DNA from: DAIQRJ01 sp963708795
GTDB lineage: Bacteria; Actinomycetota; Actinomycetes; Propionibacteriales; DAIQRJ01
Direction of reading: 5' to 3'
NCBI GenBank assembly: GCA_963708795.1
Contig: CAVPUH010000002.1
Span: 62,001-126,000 of the forward strand
Length of the DNA: 64,000 nucleotides
Below the pieces are notes generated by a model. The model saw nothing but the letters and a program-made list of their open reading frames with translations. It ran no database searches and was not told the DNA's origin. Shown here piece after piece: positions 21,834 through 31,950 of the stretch. The first letter of the stretch is position 1; each line of letters begins with the position of its first letter. Both the position numbers and the translations under genes were made by a program.

Positions 21834-23380
21834 TCAGTTGGTCGCCTTGACGGCGAAGTTGTCGACCGCGACCACGATCGGGACGACGGTCGTCGTGCCC
21901 GAGGCGTAGGTCCAGATGCCGACCCCGGACGCCGACTGAAGTGCCGCCGTGGTGTCGGTGCCCGTGAGACCCCACGCGGACGGCTCGGTCGCGCCCTTCC
22001 ACACCTTGAACTTCAGGGTGGTCGTGCCCGAGCCCACCGTCTGCATGCGCAGGTGGAGGGTGTCGTTCGCGGCGTAGGTCACCGACGAAGTAGCCGTCAG
22101 CACGGTCGTCTCGGTCCCCGCCACCACCTTCGTGACGTAGAGCGTGAGCGCGCCGTTCGAGGCGATCTTGACCTTGCCCCGGTAGGCGTTCGAGCCCGTG
22201 CCGCGACCGACGATCGCGACGTACCCGCCGCCACCGTTCGGCAGCTTGTCGAGGTTGACGTCGACCGTCACGTCGGAGTCCGTGGTGGACACCGAGTTCA
22301 GGTACGCCGCCGGGCTCGACCCGGCCGTGGCGATCTTGATGTTGCCCGTGCCGCCGCTGACCGAGTAGTTGGCCGCCGAGCCCGCCACGGTCCACGCACC
22401 ACCGGTGTCGGCCGTGCCGAACCCGGTGGCCGTGGTGCGACCGAACAGGTCGGCCGCGAGGTTGCCGTTCGCCGGCGGGGCCGCCGTCACGGTGACGTTC
22501 TTCGTCGCCCGTGTCGGTCAGACCGCCGTCGTCGGTGACCTTGAGGGTGACCGTGTACGAACCGGGGGTGCCGTACGTGTGGTTCGGGTTGGTGGCCGTG
22601 CTGGTGGCCCCGTCACCGAAGGTCCACGCGTAGTCGGTGACCGTTCCGTCGGAGTCGCTCGACCCCGAGCCGGTGAACGACACCGCCAGGTCGTTGGCCG
22701 AGCTCCCGATGACAGCCGTGGGCTTCACGTTGGCCGGAGGCGGGGTGACGCTACTGGCCTTGGCCACGAAGTTGTCCACCGAGACGACGATCGGCACGTC
22801 GGTGGTGGAGCCGGACGCGTACGCCCAGATCCCGACACCGGAGGCCGACTGCAGCGCCGACGTGGTGTCGGTGCCCGTGAGACCCCAGCCAGACGGCTCG
22901 GTCGCGCCCTTCCACACCTTGAACTTCAGGTTGGTCGTGCCCGAGCCCACGTCTGCATGCGCAGGTGGAGGGTGTCACCGACCGCATAGGTCACCGTGGA
23001 GGTGCCGGTCAGCACGGTTGTCTCCGCACCCGCCACCACCTTGGTGACATAGAGGGTCAGCGCGCCGTTCGCGGCGATCTTGACCTTGCCCCGGTAGGCG
23101 TTCGAGCTCGTACCCCGGCCGACGATCGCGACGAAGGCGCCGCCACCGTTCGGGATCTTGTCGAGCGCGACCTGGACGGTCGCGTCGCTGGCCGTCTGGG
23201 ACGCGTTGGGCAGCACCGTCCGCGGCCCGCACCCGCCGTGGCGAGGGTGATCTTCCCGGTGCCGCCGTTGACCGAATAGGGTCGTCGCCCGCGAGCGGGA
23301 CCAGGCGCCACCGGTGTCGGCGTTGCCCCAGCCCCCGGTCGCCGTGCGACCGAAGTTGTCGACCGCGAGGTACCGGCCGG
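21834..23380 (-). repeat. Duplicated ~200-residue module flanking one PKD domain
   Basis: Two near-identical blocks (about 21834-22455 and 22760-23365) both encode GGYVAIVGRGT or GAFVAIVGRGT, NAYRGKVKIA.NGALTLYVTK, LHLRMQT and FKVWKGATEPS segments. The second copy of the DNA is long and alike enough to mislead assembly, which may contribute to the indel density. Confidence 0.85.
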
Positions 23381-26300
23381 CGGAGCGACCGTGGTGACGG
23401 TCTTGGTGACCGTGTCGGTCGCCGTCGTTGTCGGTGACCGTGAGGGTCACCGGTGTAGGCCCCGGCCGCCGCGTACGTGTGGTTCGGGGTCTGCCCGTGG
23501 CCGTGCTCGTGGTGTCACCGAAGTCCCAGGCGTACGTGGCGACGGTGCCGTCGGAGTCGGTCGAGCCCGAGCCGTCGAAGGCCACCACCAGGTCGGTCAC
23601 CGTGGAGCTGAAGGCCGCGGTCGGCTTGACGTTGGGCGGACGTCGTGGTCACGGTCTTGGTGACCGTGTCCGGTCGCACCCTCGTTGTCGGTGACGGTCA
23701 GGGTCACCGTGGTAGGTCGGCCGTCCGCGTAGGTGTGGTTCGGCGTCTTGCCGGAGCCGTTGGCCCGTCACCGAAGTCCCAGGCGTACGATGGCGACGGT
23801 GCCGTCGGAGTCGGTCGACGCCGAGGCGTCGAAGGCCACCGCCAGCTTGTTCACCGTCGGCGCGTGAAGGCCGCCGTCGGCTTGGCACGTTCGGCGGTCG
23901 TGGTCACGCGTCTTGGTGACCGACGTCCGTCGCGCCGTCGTTGTCGGTGACCGTCAGCGTGACGACGTGGTCGCCGGCCGCAGCGTAGGTGTGCGTTCGG
24001 CGGGTCTCGCCGGGCGTCGCGCCCGTCACCGAAGTCCCAGGCGTACGACGCCACGGTGCCGTCGGAGTCGGTCGAGGCCGAGCCGTCGAAGGTCACGGCC
24101 AGCTTGTTCACGTCGAGGTGAAGGCCGCCGTCGGCTTCGCGTTGGCCGTCACGGTCACGGTCTTGGTGACCGTGTCGGCGTCGCCCGTCGTCGTCGGTCA
24201 CGGTCAGGGTGATCGTCGTGGTCGCCGCCGTGGCGTAGGTGTGGGTCGGCCGGGTCAGGCCGTGTCGGCGGTGGCGCCGTCACCGAAGTCCCAGGCGTAG
24301 CCGGCCACGGTGCCGTCGGAGTCGGTCGACGTGGTCCGTCGACGCTCGACCGTCAGCTTGTCCACCGAGGAGGTGAAGGCCGCGGTGACGGGCTTGGCGT
24401 TGGCGGTGGTGGTCACCGTCTTGGTGATCGTCTCGGTCGCGCCGTCGTTGTCGGTCACCGTAGCTTCACCGTGTAGTCGCCCGACGCGGCGTAGGTGTGA
24501 TCGGAGCGTCCGCCGGTGCCGGTGCGCCGTCACCGAAGTCCCAGGCGTAGCGGAGGCGGCGACGGTGCCGTCGGAGTCCGTGGACGTCGAGGCGTCGAAG
24601 GACACCGTCAGCTTGCTCACCGTGGAGGTGAAGGCGGCCGTCGGAGCCACGTTCGCCAGCTTGCCGCCACCGCTTGACGTAGTGGTCGCCGATCTCGGTC
24701 GGCGGTCAGCGTCCTTGGAGTAGACCGCGACCTCGTCGATGCGTGCCGGCGAAGTAGTTGCTGGTGGAGCCCCAGGTGGTGTCGCCACCGACCCGCCAGT
24801 AGCCGGTGTAGTCCTGCGGCCTGCGTCTGGGGGTTGGTGCCGACCAGCGCGCCGTCGACGTACAGCTTCATGCCGTCGGCGCCCTGGGTGGCCGACCACG
24901 TGGTGCCACTGGTCGTCGTTGTAGCGCTTGCGGCGATCGTGATGGTGTTGAGCTGACCGGTGTAGGTGCCGAAGCACGAGCCGACCGTCGTTCTGCATGT
25001 AGACGTGCCGGTCGTAGCCGCTGGACAGGCCCGAGCTGGGTGCTGCCGAAGCCGATCAGCTTGCCGCCCTGCGTGGTGGTGGTCTTGAACCACAGCTCCT
25101 CGGAGTACGTGGTCGGGTTGTTCGCCGGCGCCGCTGGTCGACGACCGCACCGGTCGGACCCGTTGAAGGCCGCCGACTTGTCGCCGCTGCCGGCGACGCC
25201 GCCGGTCGCCGCCGAGGGTCACGCCGCCGTTGTAGGTGCCGGCGTATGCCGGTCGGGCCGTCGTGTCGGCTGCGATCGGTGCCGCTGGCCTCGTCGAGCC
25301 GCCAGTAGAGGTCCGGGTCGCCGTTGTAGACGCGGCGCCGTAGGCGTCGGCCGGTGCCGTGCGGCACGGCGGGGTCGCGACCGCTGGCCACGTAGTGCTG
25401 CGGCCACCTGGCCGCGCGGTCAGCGCGGTCGGGTAGATCGCGACCTCGTCGATGGTGCCGGCGAAGTAGTTGCTGGTCGGCTGGTTCGGCCAGCCGCCGA
25501 GGTTGTCGCCGCCGACCCGCCAGTAGCCGGTGTAGGCCTGGCCCGTGGTGGTGTCGGTGCGCGAGCCGACCCGCTTGCCGTCGACGTAGAGCGCCATGCC
25601 GTCGGCGCCGATGCGAGGCGACGACCTGGTGCCACTGGCCGTCGTTGTAGGCCTTGCGCGGCTGTTCAGCGTCTGCGCACCGCGCCGGGTAGACGCCGAA
25701 GCAGATGCTGGCCGGCGTTGTCCATGTAGACGTGCCGGTCGTAGCTGCCGCGAGTCGCCGGTCTGGCGTTGCCGAAGCCGAGGATCTTGCCGCCGCTGGT
25801 CGTGGTGGTCTTGAACCAGGCCTCGCTGGTGAAGGTGTCCGGGCCGGCGATCGGCGGCCGTCGGTGCGGCCGAGCCGGTCGCGTCGCCGTCGAAGGTGGA
25901 CGCCGTGTCCGTGTCGCCGCTGATCGCGCCGGCGGCACCCCGGGTGACGCCGGCGCCGCAGCGGTCAGCGTCGTTGAAGCCGGCCCAGTCGTAGACGCCG
26001 GTGGTGCCGCTGGCCTCGCCGAGCCGCCAGTAGCGTCGGCGCCCCGTCGGCGATCACGTCGCGTCGGCGTAGGCTGGCCAGCGCGCCGTCGTTGGAGACG
26101 GTGACGGTGACCGTGTCGCGAGCGACCTGCGTTGCCCGACGGGTCGGTGGCGTAGACCCGGTAGCGAGTAGGTCTGCCCCGGCGCCAGGCCCGGTGTCGA
26201 TGAAGCCCATGGCGGGCGACTGCGCTCCAGAAGCGTTCGAGTCTGGTGGTCTGTGTAGATCGGGGTCGCGGTGTCGCCGTTGCGGATCGACCTGGTAGGT

Positions 26301-27778
26301 CAGGTTGCTCGTTGTCGCGGTCCCAGTTCGCCTGCCAGCGATCGCGGACCGCGCCGGTCGCGAAGGAGGCGACCGTCGGGTCGAACTTGGACGCCCGATG
26401 ACCGGGCCCGACCTTGTTCGGCGCGATGGCCTTGCGCCGCGAACCGGACGAGGCCCTGCTGGCGCGACGCCGTTGACGGTCGGGAACTCGCCGCCGAGAC
26501 GACGTACTGGCCGTTGCCGGTGACGGTCCAGGCCGCCTGGCCCTGGCCGGTGAAGGTGCCCGGCGTCAGTCGCGGGAACCAGTTGAGCAGCTGCGGGCGA
26601 CGGGTTGCCGGCCCAGTCGAAGTAGCCGTACGGGTCGTTGGCCAGGGTGCCCGTGGACGCTCTTGGTGAAGGCGATGCGCGTGGTGGTAGCGTCCACGGG
26701 TCGGTCTGCGGGAAGCCGCCGACGTTGCCGCAGTAGTGCGCGTGGCTGGCGACGTAGACGACGTCGCCGCTGCGGGTACGACCGTACGTGTCGCCGTGGC
26801 AGTCCTCGATCCAGTTGATGTCGCCGTCGTCCGGCGTCCGCGGCGAAGGTGCCCTCGAGGTTGCCACCGGCGCCGAAGACGTAGCCGGTGCCGTAGACGC
26901 TGGTCGCCGTCGGCGCGACAGGCTGGTGATCGCGGCGTTGGCGCCCGCGTCGCGGACCACGGCGGTTGGCCGCGCACGGGCAGGAGCGCGCCGGTGGCCG
27001 GGTCGACCGCGCCAGGCCGTAGCCGGGCTGGAGCCGTTCAGCGTGGTGGAACGAGCCACCGACGATCAGCTTGGAGCCGTCCGGGCGATGAGCGCCAGCG
27101 CGTCGCACCGTGCCGTCTGCGCGTCGGGCGCCCAGGCGAGCAGCGCGCCGTCGGCCGCGTTGTACGGCGGCGAGGCGCGTGCGGGTCGACGCCGTCGACC
27201 GCGGTGAAGCACGCCACCGACGTAGACGGTGCTGTTGGTGGCGGCGATGGCGCGCACCGTGGCGTCGACGGCTGGCGGTTGAACGGCGCTGATCGCGCGC
27301 CGGTGGCGGTGTCGAACGCGGCGAGCCGGTTGCGGCGCCGGAGCCGTTGACCGTGGTGAAGCTCGCCGCCGACGTAGAGCCGCGTGCCGTCCGGCGAGGC
27401 CGCGATCGCCAGGACCTGCGCCGTTGAGCGTCGGCGGCGAAGGTGGTGATCAGGTCGCCGGTGCGTGATGTCGTAGGCCAGCAGGTTGCTGCGCGGGGTC
27501 ACGGTGTTGATCCCGGCGGCCGCGCCGGCCGGCCGCGCGTTGGTGAACTTGCCGCCGACGTAGACGGTGTTGCCGACGACCACCTGCGCCCAGGCGACAC
27601 CGTCGATCTGCACGGTCGGCAGCGCGTCGGCGCGTCACCGTGGCCGGGGTGGTCGGCGCGTCGATCGGGCGGTGTCGGCCAGGGCGGGGGCCGCCGCACC
27701 GACGAGCGCAGCTCCGATGAGAGCACCAGCAGTGACCACACCGAGCAGACGGCGCGCGAAAGTATTACTCAAAGTCAT
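21834..27778 (-). CDS. Giant secreted protein: beta-propeller-like repeats, LamG and PKD domains; many frameshifts
   Basis: One gene of about 1980 codons, read through dozens of one-base indels. The ATG at 27778 opens a signal peptide (about 31 residues, MTLSNTFARRLLGVV, ending PALA). Next come VGG-type repeats such as TVYVGGKFTNARP and TRLYVGGE (27.6-26.3 kb), a fibronectin-like stretch, two LamG jelly-rolls (about 26.05-25.4 and 25.4-24.7 kb; YDRHVYMDNAG, YTGYWRVGGD), and five tandem PKD domains (about 24.65-23.39 kb; STDSDGTVASYAWDFGD). A ~200-residue module (about 23.38-22.76 kb), a sixth PKD (22.75-22.50 kb) and a second module copy (22.49-21.83 kb) finish it. No sortase motif is seen. 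It is probably an adhesin or matrix protein. I have seen this architecture in actinobacterial secreted PKD proteins. Confidence 0.8.
23385..24655 (-). repeat. Five tandem PKD-domain repeats
   Basis: Units of about 250 bp, each encoding a KPTAAF start, an F-D-S/G-STDSDGTVA core and a YAWDFGD motif. The forward strand shows the recurring CACGGTGCCGTCGGAGTC. They lie within the giant secreted protein. Confidence 0.85.
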
Positions 27779-27812
27779 GATTGCCCCGGGTCCATAGAAG
27801 GGTGACAGGCAC

Positions 27813-27842
27813 AACCTAACTGATGAACACCCTCCGTGACAA
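27813..27842 (-). promoter_or_regulatory. Probable sigma-70-type promoter of the giant secreted protein
   Basis: On the minus strand TTGTCA (27842-27837) and TAGGTT (27818-27813) are separated by 18 bp, and the -10 ends 34 bp before the ATG. The surrounding 150 bp are clearly AT-richer than the coding DNA, as expected of a promoter region. Confidence 0.45.
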
Positions 27843-27929
27843 TTCTGATCACCGAAACTTACGGAAGATCACACTCTGTGTGTCCAGTGTCACGATTGTC
27901 TGGATTAGTCCCCCATGAAATGTCCTGAC

Positions 27930-28670
27930 CTAGCGCACTGATCCCCTGAAGACCACAATCGGTGACAAAGGGGCGTAGCTGACCGTGATCGTCACATCGC
28001 CTCGGCCGGCACGGGGCACATCGAAGACGTAGACCCCCTTGGCGCTCGCTCCGGGCGCTGCCGTACCGGCGAACGGCTTCGACGACGGGTCGCCGAAGAT
28101 CGCCGTGGCCGGAGCCTGCCGCGGACCGTAATAGGCGTTCACGGTCGTCTGGGCGAGCACCAGAGGATCGGCCGTGTCGTTGTTGATGGTGATGCCGACC
28201 TTGATCGCCGGGCCGCTGATCTCGCCGGGGGCCGACGCCGGTACTCCGGACCGGGACGACGCTCGGTGATGACGGCCGTGCACGTCGCCGCCGAACGCGG
28301 CCGGCGACTTGATCGGGACGGCCTTGCGCGTGGGAATGGCCTTGGACGATTCCTCGGGCGGCTTCGGCGACGCCGTGGCCGTACTCGGCGTCGCCGAGGG
28401 GGACGCGGACTTCGTTGCGGTGGCGGTCGCCGATCGCGTTGCTGATGCGCTCGCGGACGGCTTCGGTCCCGTGCTCGTTGTTCCCGCGGCGCTCGCGCTC
28501 GAGGTGGCAGACGTGGTCGGAGGAGCGGTGGCCGATGGGTCGTCACCACCACCCAACGCCGCCACGAGGATGGCGGCCACGATGCCGACGACCACGACGC
28601 AGGCGATCGCGATGATCCAGCGACGCTGCCGCCCGCGCGGATCGGCGGCCGGCGGCTCGGTGACACTCAT
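27930..28670 (-). CDS. Membrane-anchored protein with Ser/Thr-rich linker and beta-sandwich-like domain
   Basis: A 246-residue product. An N-terminal cytoplasmic segment MSVTEPPAADPRGRQRR leads to one membrane helix (about 18-41, WIIAIACVVVVGIVAAILVA). A ~75-residue Ser/Thr/Ala/Pro linker follows, then a ~110-residue extracytoplasmic domain with PGEISGPAIKVGITINNDTA, TTVNAYYGPRQAP and KGVYVFDVPRAGRGDVTITV. The domain resembles DUF4352/telokin-like Ig folds. Between about 28290 and 28240 two compensating indels scramble some 17 residues (DVTAVITERRP appears in another frame) while keeping total length. It sits directly upstream of the giant secreted protein, with a separate promoter region between. 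Function unknown. An envelope partner is a guess from context. Confidence 0.7.
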   Translation of the reverse strand: MSVTEPPAADPRGRQRRWIIAIACVVVVGIVAAILVAALGGGDDPSATAPPTTSATSSASAAGTTSTGPKPSASASATRSATATATKSASPSATPSTATASPKPPEESSKAIPTRKAVPIKSPAAFGGDVHGRHHRASSRSGVPASAPGEISGPAIKVGITINNDTADPLVLAQTTVNAYYGPRQAPATAIFGDPSSKPFAGTAAPGASAKGVYVFDVPRAGRGDVTITVSYAPLSPIVVFRGSVR

Positions 28671-28780
28671 GAACGGCTCCTCGCGACGATGACCAGCGGT
28701 GACTGGTGCGACAGAGAGTAGCCGGTGGCCAACTCGGTCGCACGCTCCGTAGACGTGCCATGACGGAGCGAGTCCAGGGT

Positions 28781-29714
28781 TCAGGGTGGTGCGGGCTTCG
28801 ACCTGAGCGCTCGCGTCTCCGTTCGCATGAGCGCGAGACCCGCGATCGTGCCGGTGACGACAGCCCGGATCGGAGCGACCGGCCGGACCAGCTGGCGGCG
28901 TCCGCCACGCAGCAGCATCGCCCAGGCCTCGGCCGGCGGCGTGAGCGCCCAGCGCACTCGATCGGCGGGGGGTGGCGGCGCGAAGACCAGCCGGTTGCGG
29001 ATGTTGTAAGTAGTAGTACGTGGTCGACGGGCCTCGAGCTGCTGGCACCTGGGTGCCGCCCTCGTCGTGCACCGCGACCGCGTCCCGCATCCGACCGCAG
29101 CCGGCCGCCCGGCCTCGAGGACGCGCCCCAGCTGAGGTCGACGTCCTCCCAGTAGAGGAAGTAACGGTCGTCGAAGCCACCGACGCGCTCCCACAGGGTG
29201 GAGCTCAGCACCAGGCAGGCCCCGGTCAACCACTCCGCGACCCGGGGCGAGCCCTCCCGCCTGCGCGTCGCCCGCATCCGGCCGCGGTCGAGGTAGAGGT
29301 CGCTGCCCGTCCGACCAGAGGGGGCGCCCGAGGCGGTGCGCAGCACCGGCGCCGGCCATGGTCAGCGGCTCCGCGCGGACCACCGCGACCCAGCCGGGCT
29401 CCAGGCTCGCCGCGTCGATGCGGGCGTCGGGGTTCAGCAGGAGCACCTCGGACGCCCCGGCCTCGAGCGCGCCTCGGACGCCGAGGTTCATCCCGGACCC
29501 GAAGCCCGACGTTCGGTCGGCGACGCGACCAGCCGCCCAGCCCCGACGCTCGCAGAGCCGCTCGGACGGCCGCCTGCTCGGGTCTGGTCGGTGAAGTTGT
29601 CGACGACGACCGACCAGCGAGCCGGCGGGGACGTCGTCGGGCGACCTGACCGAGGTTGGCCTCGAGGAGCGCCGACGCCCCGTAGTTCACGACGACGACA
29701 GCCAGTGTGGGCAC
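28781..29714 (-). CDS. Family 2 glycosyltransferase (rhamnosyltransferase-like), several frameshifts
   Basis: Sense is spread over all three minus frames by at least five single-base indels. From the GTG at 29714 the product starts PTLAVVVVNYGASALLEANL, then MNLGVRGALEAGASEVLLLN with PDARIDAASLE (nucleotide-sugar and metal-binding region). GACLVLSSTLWERVGGFDDR leads into YFLYWEDVDLSW, the acceptor/catalytic block of GT2 rhamnosyltransferases. It ends with a helical RNRLVFAPPPPADRVRWALT and ALMRTETRALRSKPAPP. Repaired length is about 310 residues, normal for the family. The sugar is inferred from WbbL-like similarity, not proven. The start is moderately certain because no strong ribosome-binding site is seen. 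Confidence 0.75.
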
Positions 29715-29915
29715 GGCGCCCAGCCACGAGAGCTCCCTGGTCGATGGGCGGATGTGGACGTGGACTCCTGGTGCGTGGTGTGACGGGCTGCCCGCGCAGC
29801 CGGGCGGTCGGCCCCCTCCGGAACCCAATACGCTAGCGCCACTCGATCGGTCGTGAGGCGGGCGGACCCGGAACCGACTCCGAGGAGACCGATCACCGGG
29901 CGTTGGGGAGCGTGG

Positions 29916-30876
29916 ATGGACGCGATCGACACGGCGAGGCCCGAGGTCGTCATCGCCGTCCTGACCTACCGGCGGCCTGGCGACATCGCGTCCGCGTTGC
30001 CGATGCTCGTCGAGCAGGCATCCGCCGTGAGCGAGGAGGCCCGTGCCCGGCTCCTCGTGATCGACAACGACCCGGCGGGTAGCGCCCGCGCGACGGTGAC
30101 CGACTTCGCCGCGGCAGCGGGACAAGGCATGGTGAGCTACCGCAACGAGACCACGCCTGGCATCGCGGCCGCCCGCAACCGGGCGCTGACCGACGCGGGC
30201 GACGCCGACTTCCTCGTGTTCATCGACGACGACGAGCGGCCGACCGACCACTGGCTCGCGAACCTGCTGAAAGACACAACGAACCTATGGGGCGACGGGA
30301 GTCGCGGGCCCGGTCGTGTCCGAGTACGAGGTCGAGCCGAGCGACTGGATCAGCGCGGGACGGTTCTTCGACCGGCGCCGGTTCCCGACGGGCCACACGC
30401 TCGAGGCAGCTGCGACCAACAACCTGCTGCTCGACATGCGCGAGGTGCGTCGCAACGGCTGGGAGTTCGACGTGTCCCTCGGGTTGATCGGCGGCAGCGA
30501 CGCTCTCCTTCACGCGCGCCATCCGCCAGTCGGGCGGGTTGCTCACCTGGTGCGACGAGGCGGTCGTCCTCGACATCGTCCCGGCCTCCCGACTCACCAG
30601 GAAATGGGTCCTCCAGCGGGCGCTGCGTACCGGGAACTCGTGGAGCCTCACCTCGCTGATGCTGGCCGAGGGCAGACTCCCCGCTTTCGGCAGCGGCTCG
30701 AACTGACGGCACGCGGGGGCGTGCGGATCTGCGGCGGAGCTGCGCAGGCTGCGGCGGGAGCCGCGACCAGGTCGTTGGGGCGGCGTGCCCGGGGTCAACG
30801 GACGGTGGCGCGGGGGGTCGGCCTGGCGTCGGGCGCGTGGGGTTACGTCTTCGGCGAGTACCGACGCGCGTCCTGA
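29916..30876 (+). CDS. Family 2 glycosyltransferase on the opposite strand, three frameshifts
   Basis: This is the only plus-strand gene of the polysaccharide locus. The ATG at 29916 has GGGGAG five bases upstream. The product starts MDAIDTARPEVVIAVLTYRR and reads NETTPGIAAARNRALTDAGD and FLVFIDDDERPTDHWLANLL (the DDD metal site). One extra A near 30270, one extra base near 30508 and one missing base near 30690 separate the blocks VSEYEVEPSDWISAGRFF, FTRAIRQSGGLLTWCDEAVV and RLELTARGGVRICGG. About 319 residues after repair. Membership of GT2 is clear and the donor is unknown. It ends 4 bp from the convergent glycosyltransferase. Divergent transcription from the 28.8-29.7 kb gene leaves a 200-bp promoter region. 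Confidence 0.78.
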
Positions 30877-30880
30877 CCGT

Positions 30881-31916
30881 TCAAGCCCGGCGACGGCGCG
30901 CGGCCACCGCCTCGCGGTACGCGGCGGCATGCTCGTGACCCGCTGCCGTCCACTCCCGGGTGTGACAGATCCGGCATCGAGTCGGTCAGCGTCGCAGTCG
31001 CGTCCAGGGCCCTCTCGAGCGCGTCTGCCGTGAGCGGCCCGTCGTAGAGGTGGACCCATCGCTCGCCGAACTCCTCCTGCAGCCCCCGATTGAGCACGTT
31101 GTCCGGCACGAGGACAGGCCGGCCGAGGGACAGTGCCGTGAGCGATCCGCCGGAGTTGCGCGCGTCGGTATAGGGAAGCGCGACGAGCTGCGCCCTGCCC
31201 ACGCGGTCGACGAGCTCCGCGTCGGTCAGATAGACGAACGTGAGGGCGACGCGGTCGTCACCGTCGGCGAGCTCGCGGAGCTCCTCGCCCAGCGAGACCG
31301 GGTCGGGTCGACCTGCGACGTCGAGGCGCAGGCGTCAGTCGGTCGTGGCGCGGAACGCCGAGATCAGCGAAGCGACGCCCTTGTACGGTCGGATCAAGCC
31401 GACGAACCCGATCCGCCCGGGCTCTCGGGCCGACCGCGGCTGGGCGGCAAACCAGTCGGCGTAGTGCCCGTGCAGGATCGTCACCGAGGCCTGCTCTCGC
31501 GGTAGCGGCGTCGAGTCGTTGATGAGGATCCGCAGCGTGGTCAGCCGGTCGAGGCGATCGAGCAGAGCACGCTGAACCTTCGTGAGGTCATTCGGGCGCT
31601 CGAGGTTGTGCACAGTTCGGACCACGGCCGTCCTGCCCGCAGTGAGGCGGGCGAGCAGGGCCGCGAACAGGAACTGACGGACGGCCTGGCGGCCGGTCGT
31701 GCGGCCACGGACGAGGATCTCCGGCCAGTGGACGTGGAAGACGTCGTAACGACGAAGGATCGCGCGTCTCCACGTGAAGGTCCGCAGGTCCACCTCGGGC
31801 TCGGCGCCGAGAGCGCGCGCGAGCATCACGATGTAGGGGTTGGTGGTCGGGCGCGGATCGGGAAAGGACTGCTGGACGATCAGTGGACGCCCTGGACTGC
31901 CCACCGGCGGACTCAC
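30881..31916 (-). CDS. Glycosyltransferase (GT-B fold), in-frame stop and one frameshift
   Basis: The N-terminal part (from GTG 31916) has LIVQQSFPDPRPTTNPYIVM, YDVFHVHWPEILVRG, VVRTVHNLERP and ASVTILHGHYADWFAAQP, then IGFVGLIRPYKGVASLISAF. A TGA at 31337-31335 interrupts the same frame directly before LRLDVAGRPDPVSLGEELRE. The sequence then runs DAELVDRVGRAQLVALPYTD and ARNSGGSLTALSLGRPVLVP. A one-base shift near 30975 leads to WTAAGHEHAAAYREAVAARR and the stop at 30881. These motifs mark a retaining GT4-like enzyme. The HNxExP block resembles that of beta-mannosyl/glucuronosyltransferases. The stop may reflect two compensating base errors. Otherwise the gene is dead. Confidence 0.75.
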
Positions 31917-31950
31917 GACCCGGCCGACCCGGCCAGCGCGCCGGCGCGGG

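Noticed and set aside
23385..24655. CRISPR-like array of regularly spaced repeats
   Set aside because: The ~250-bp units encode PKD domains, repeats are imperfect and too long, and no cas genes are present.
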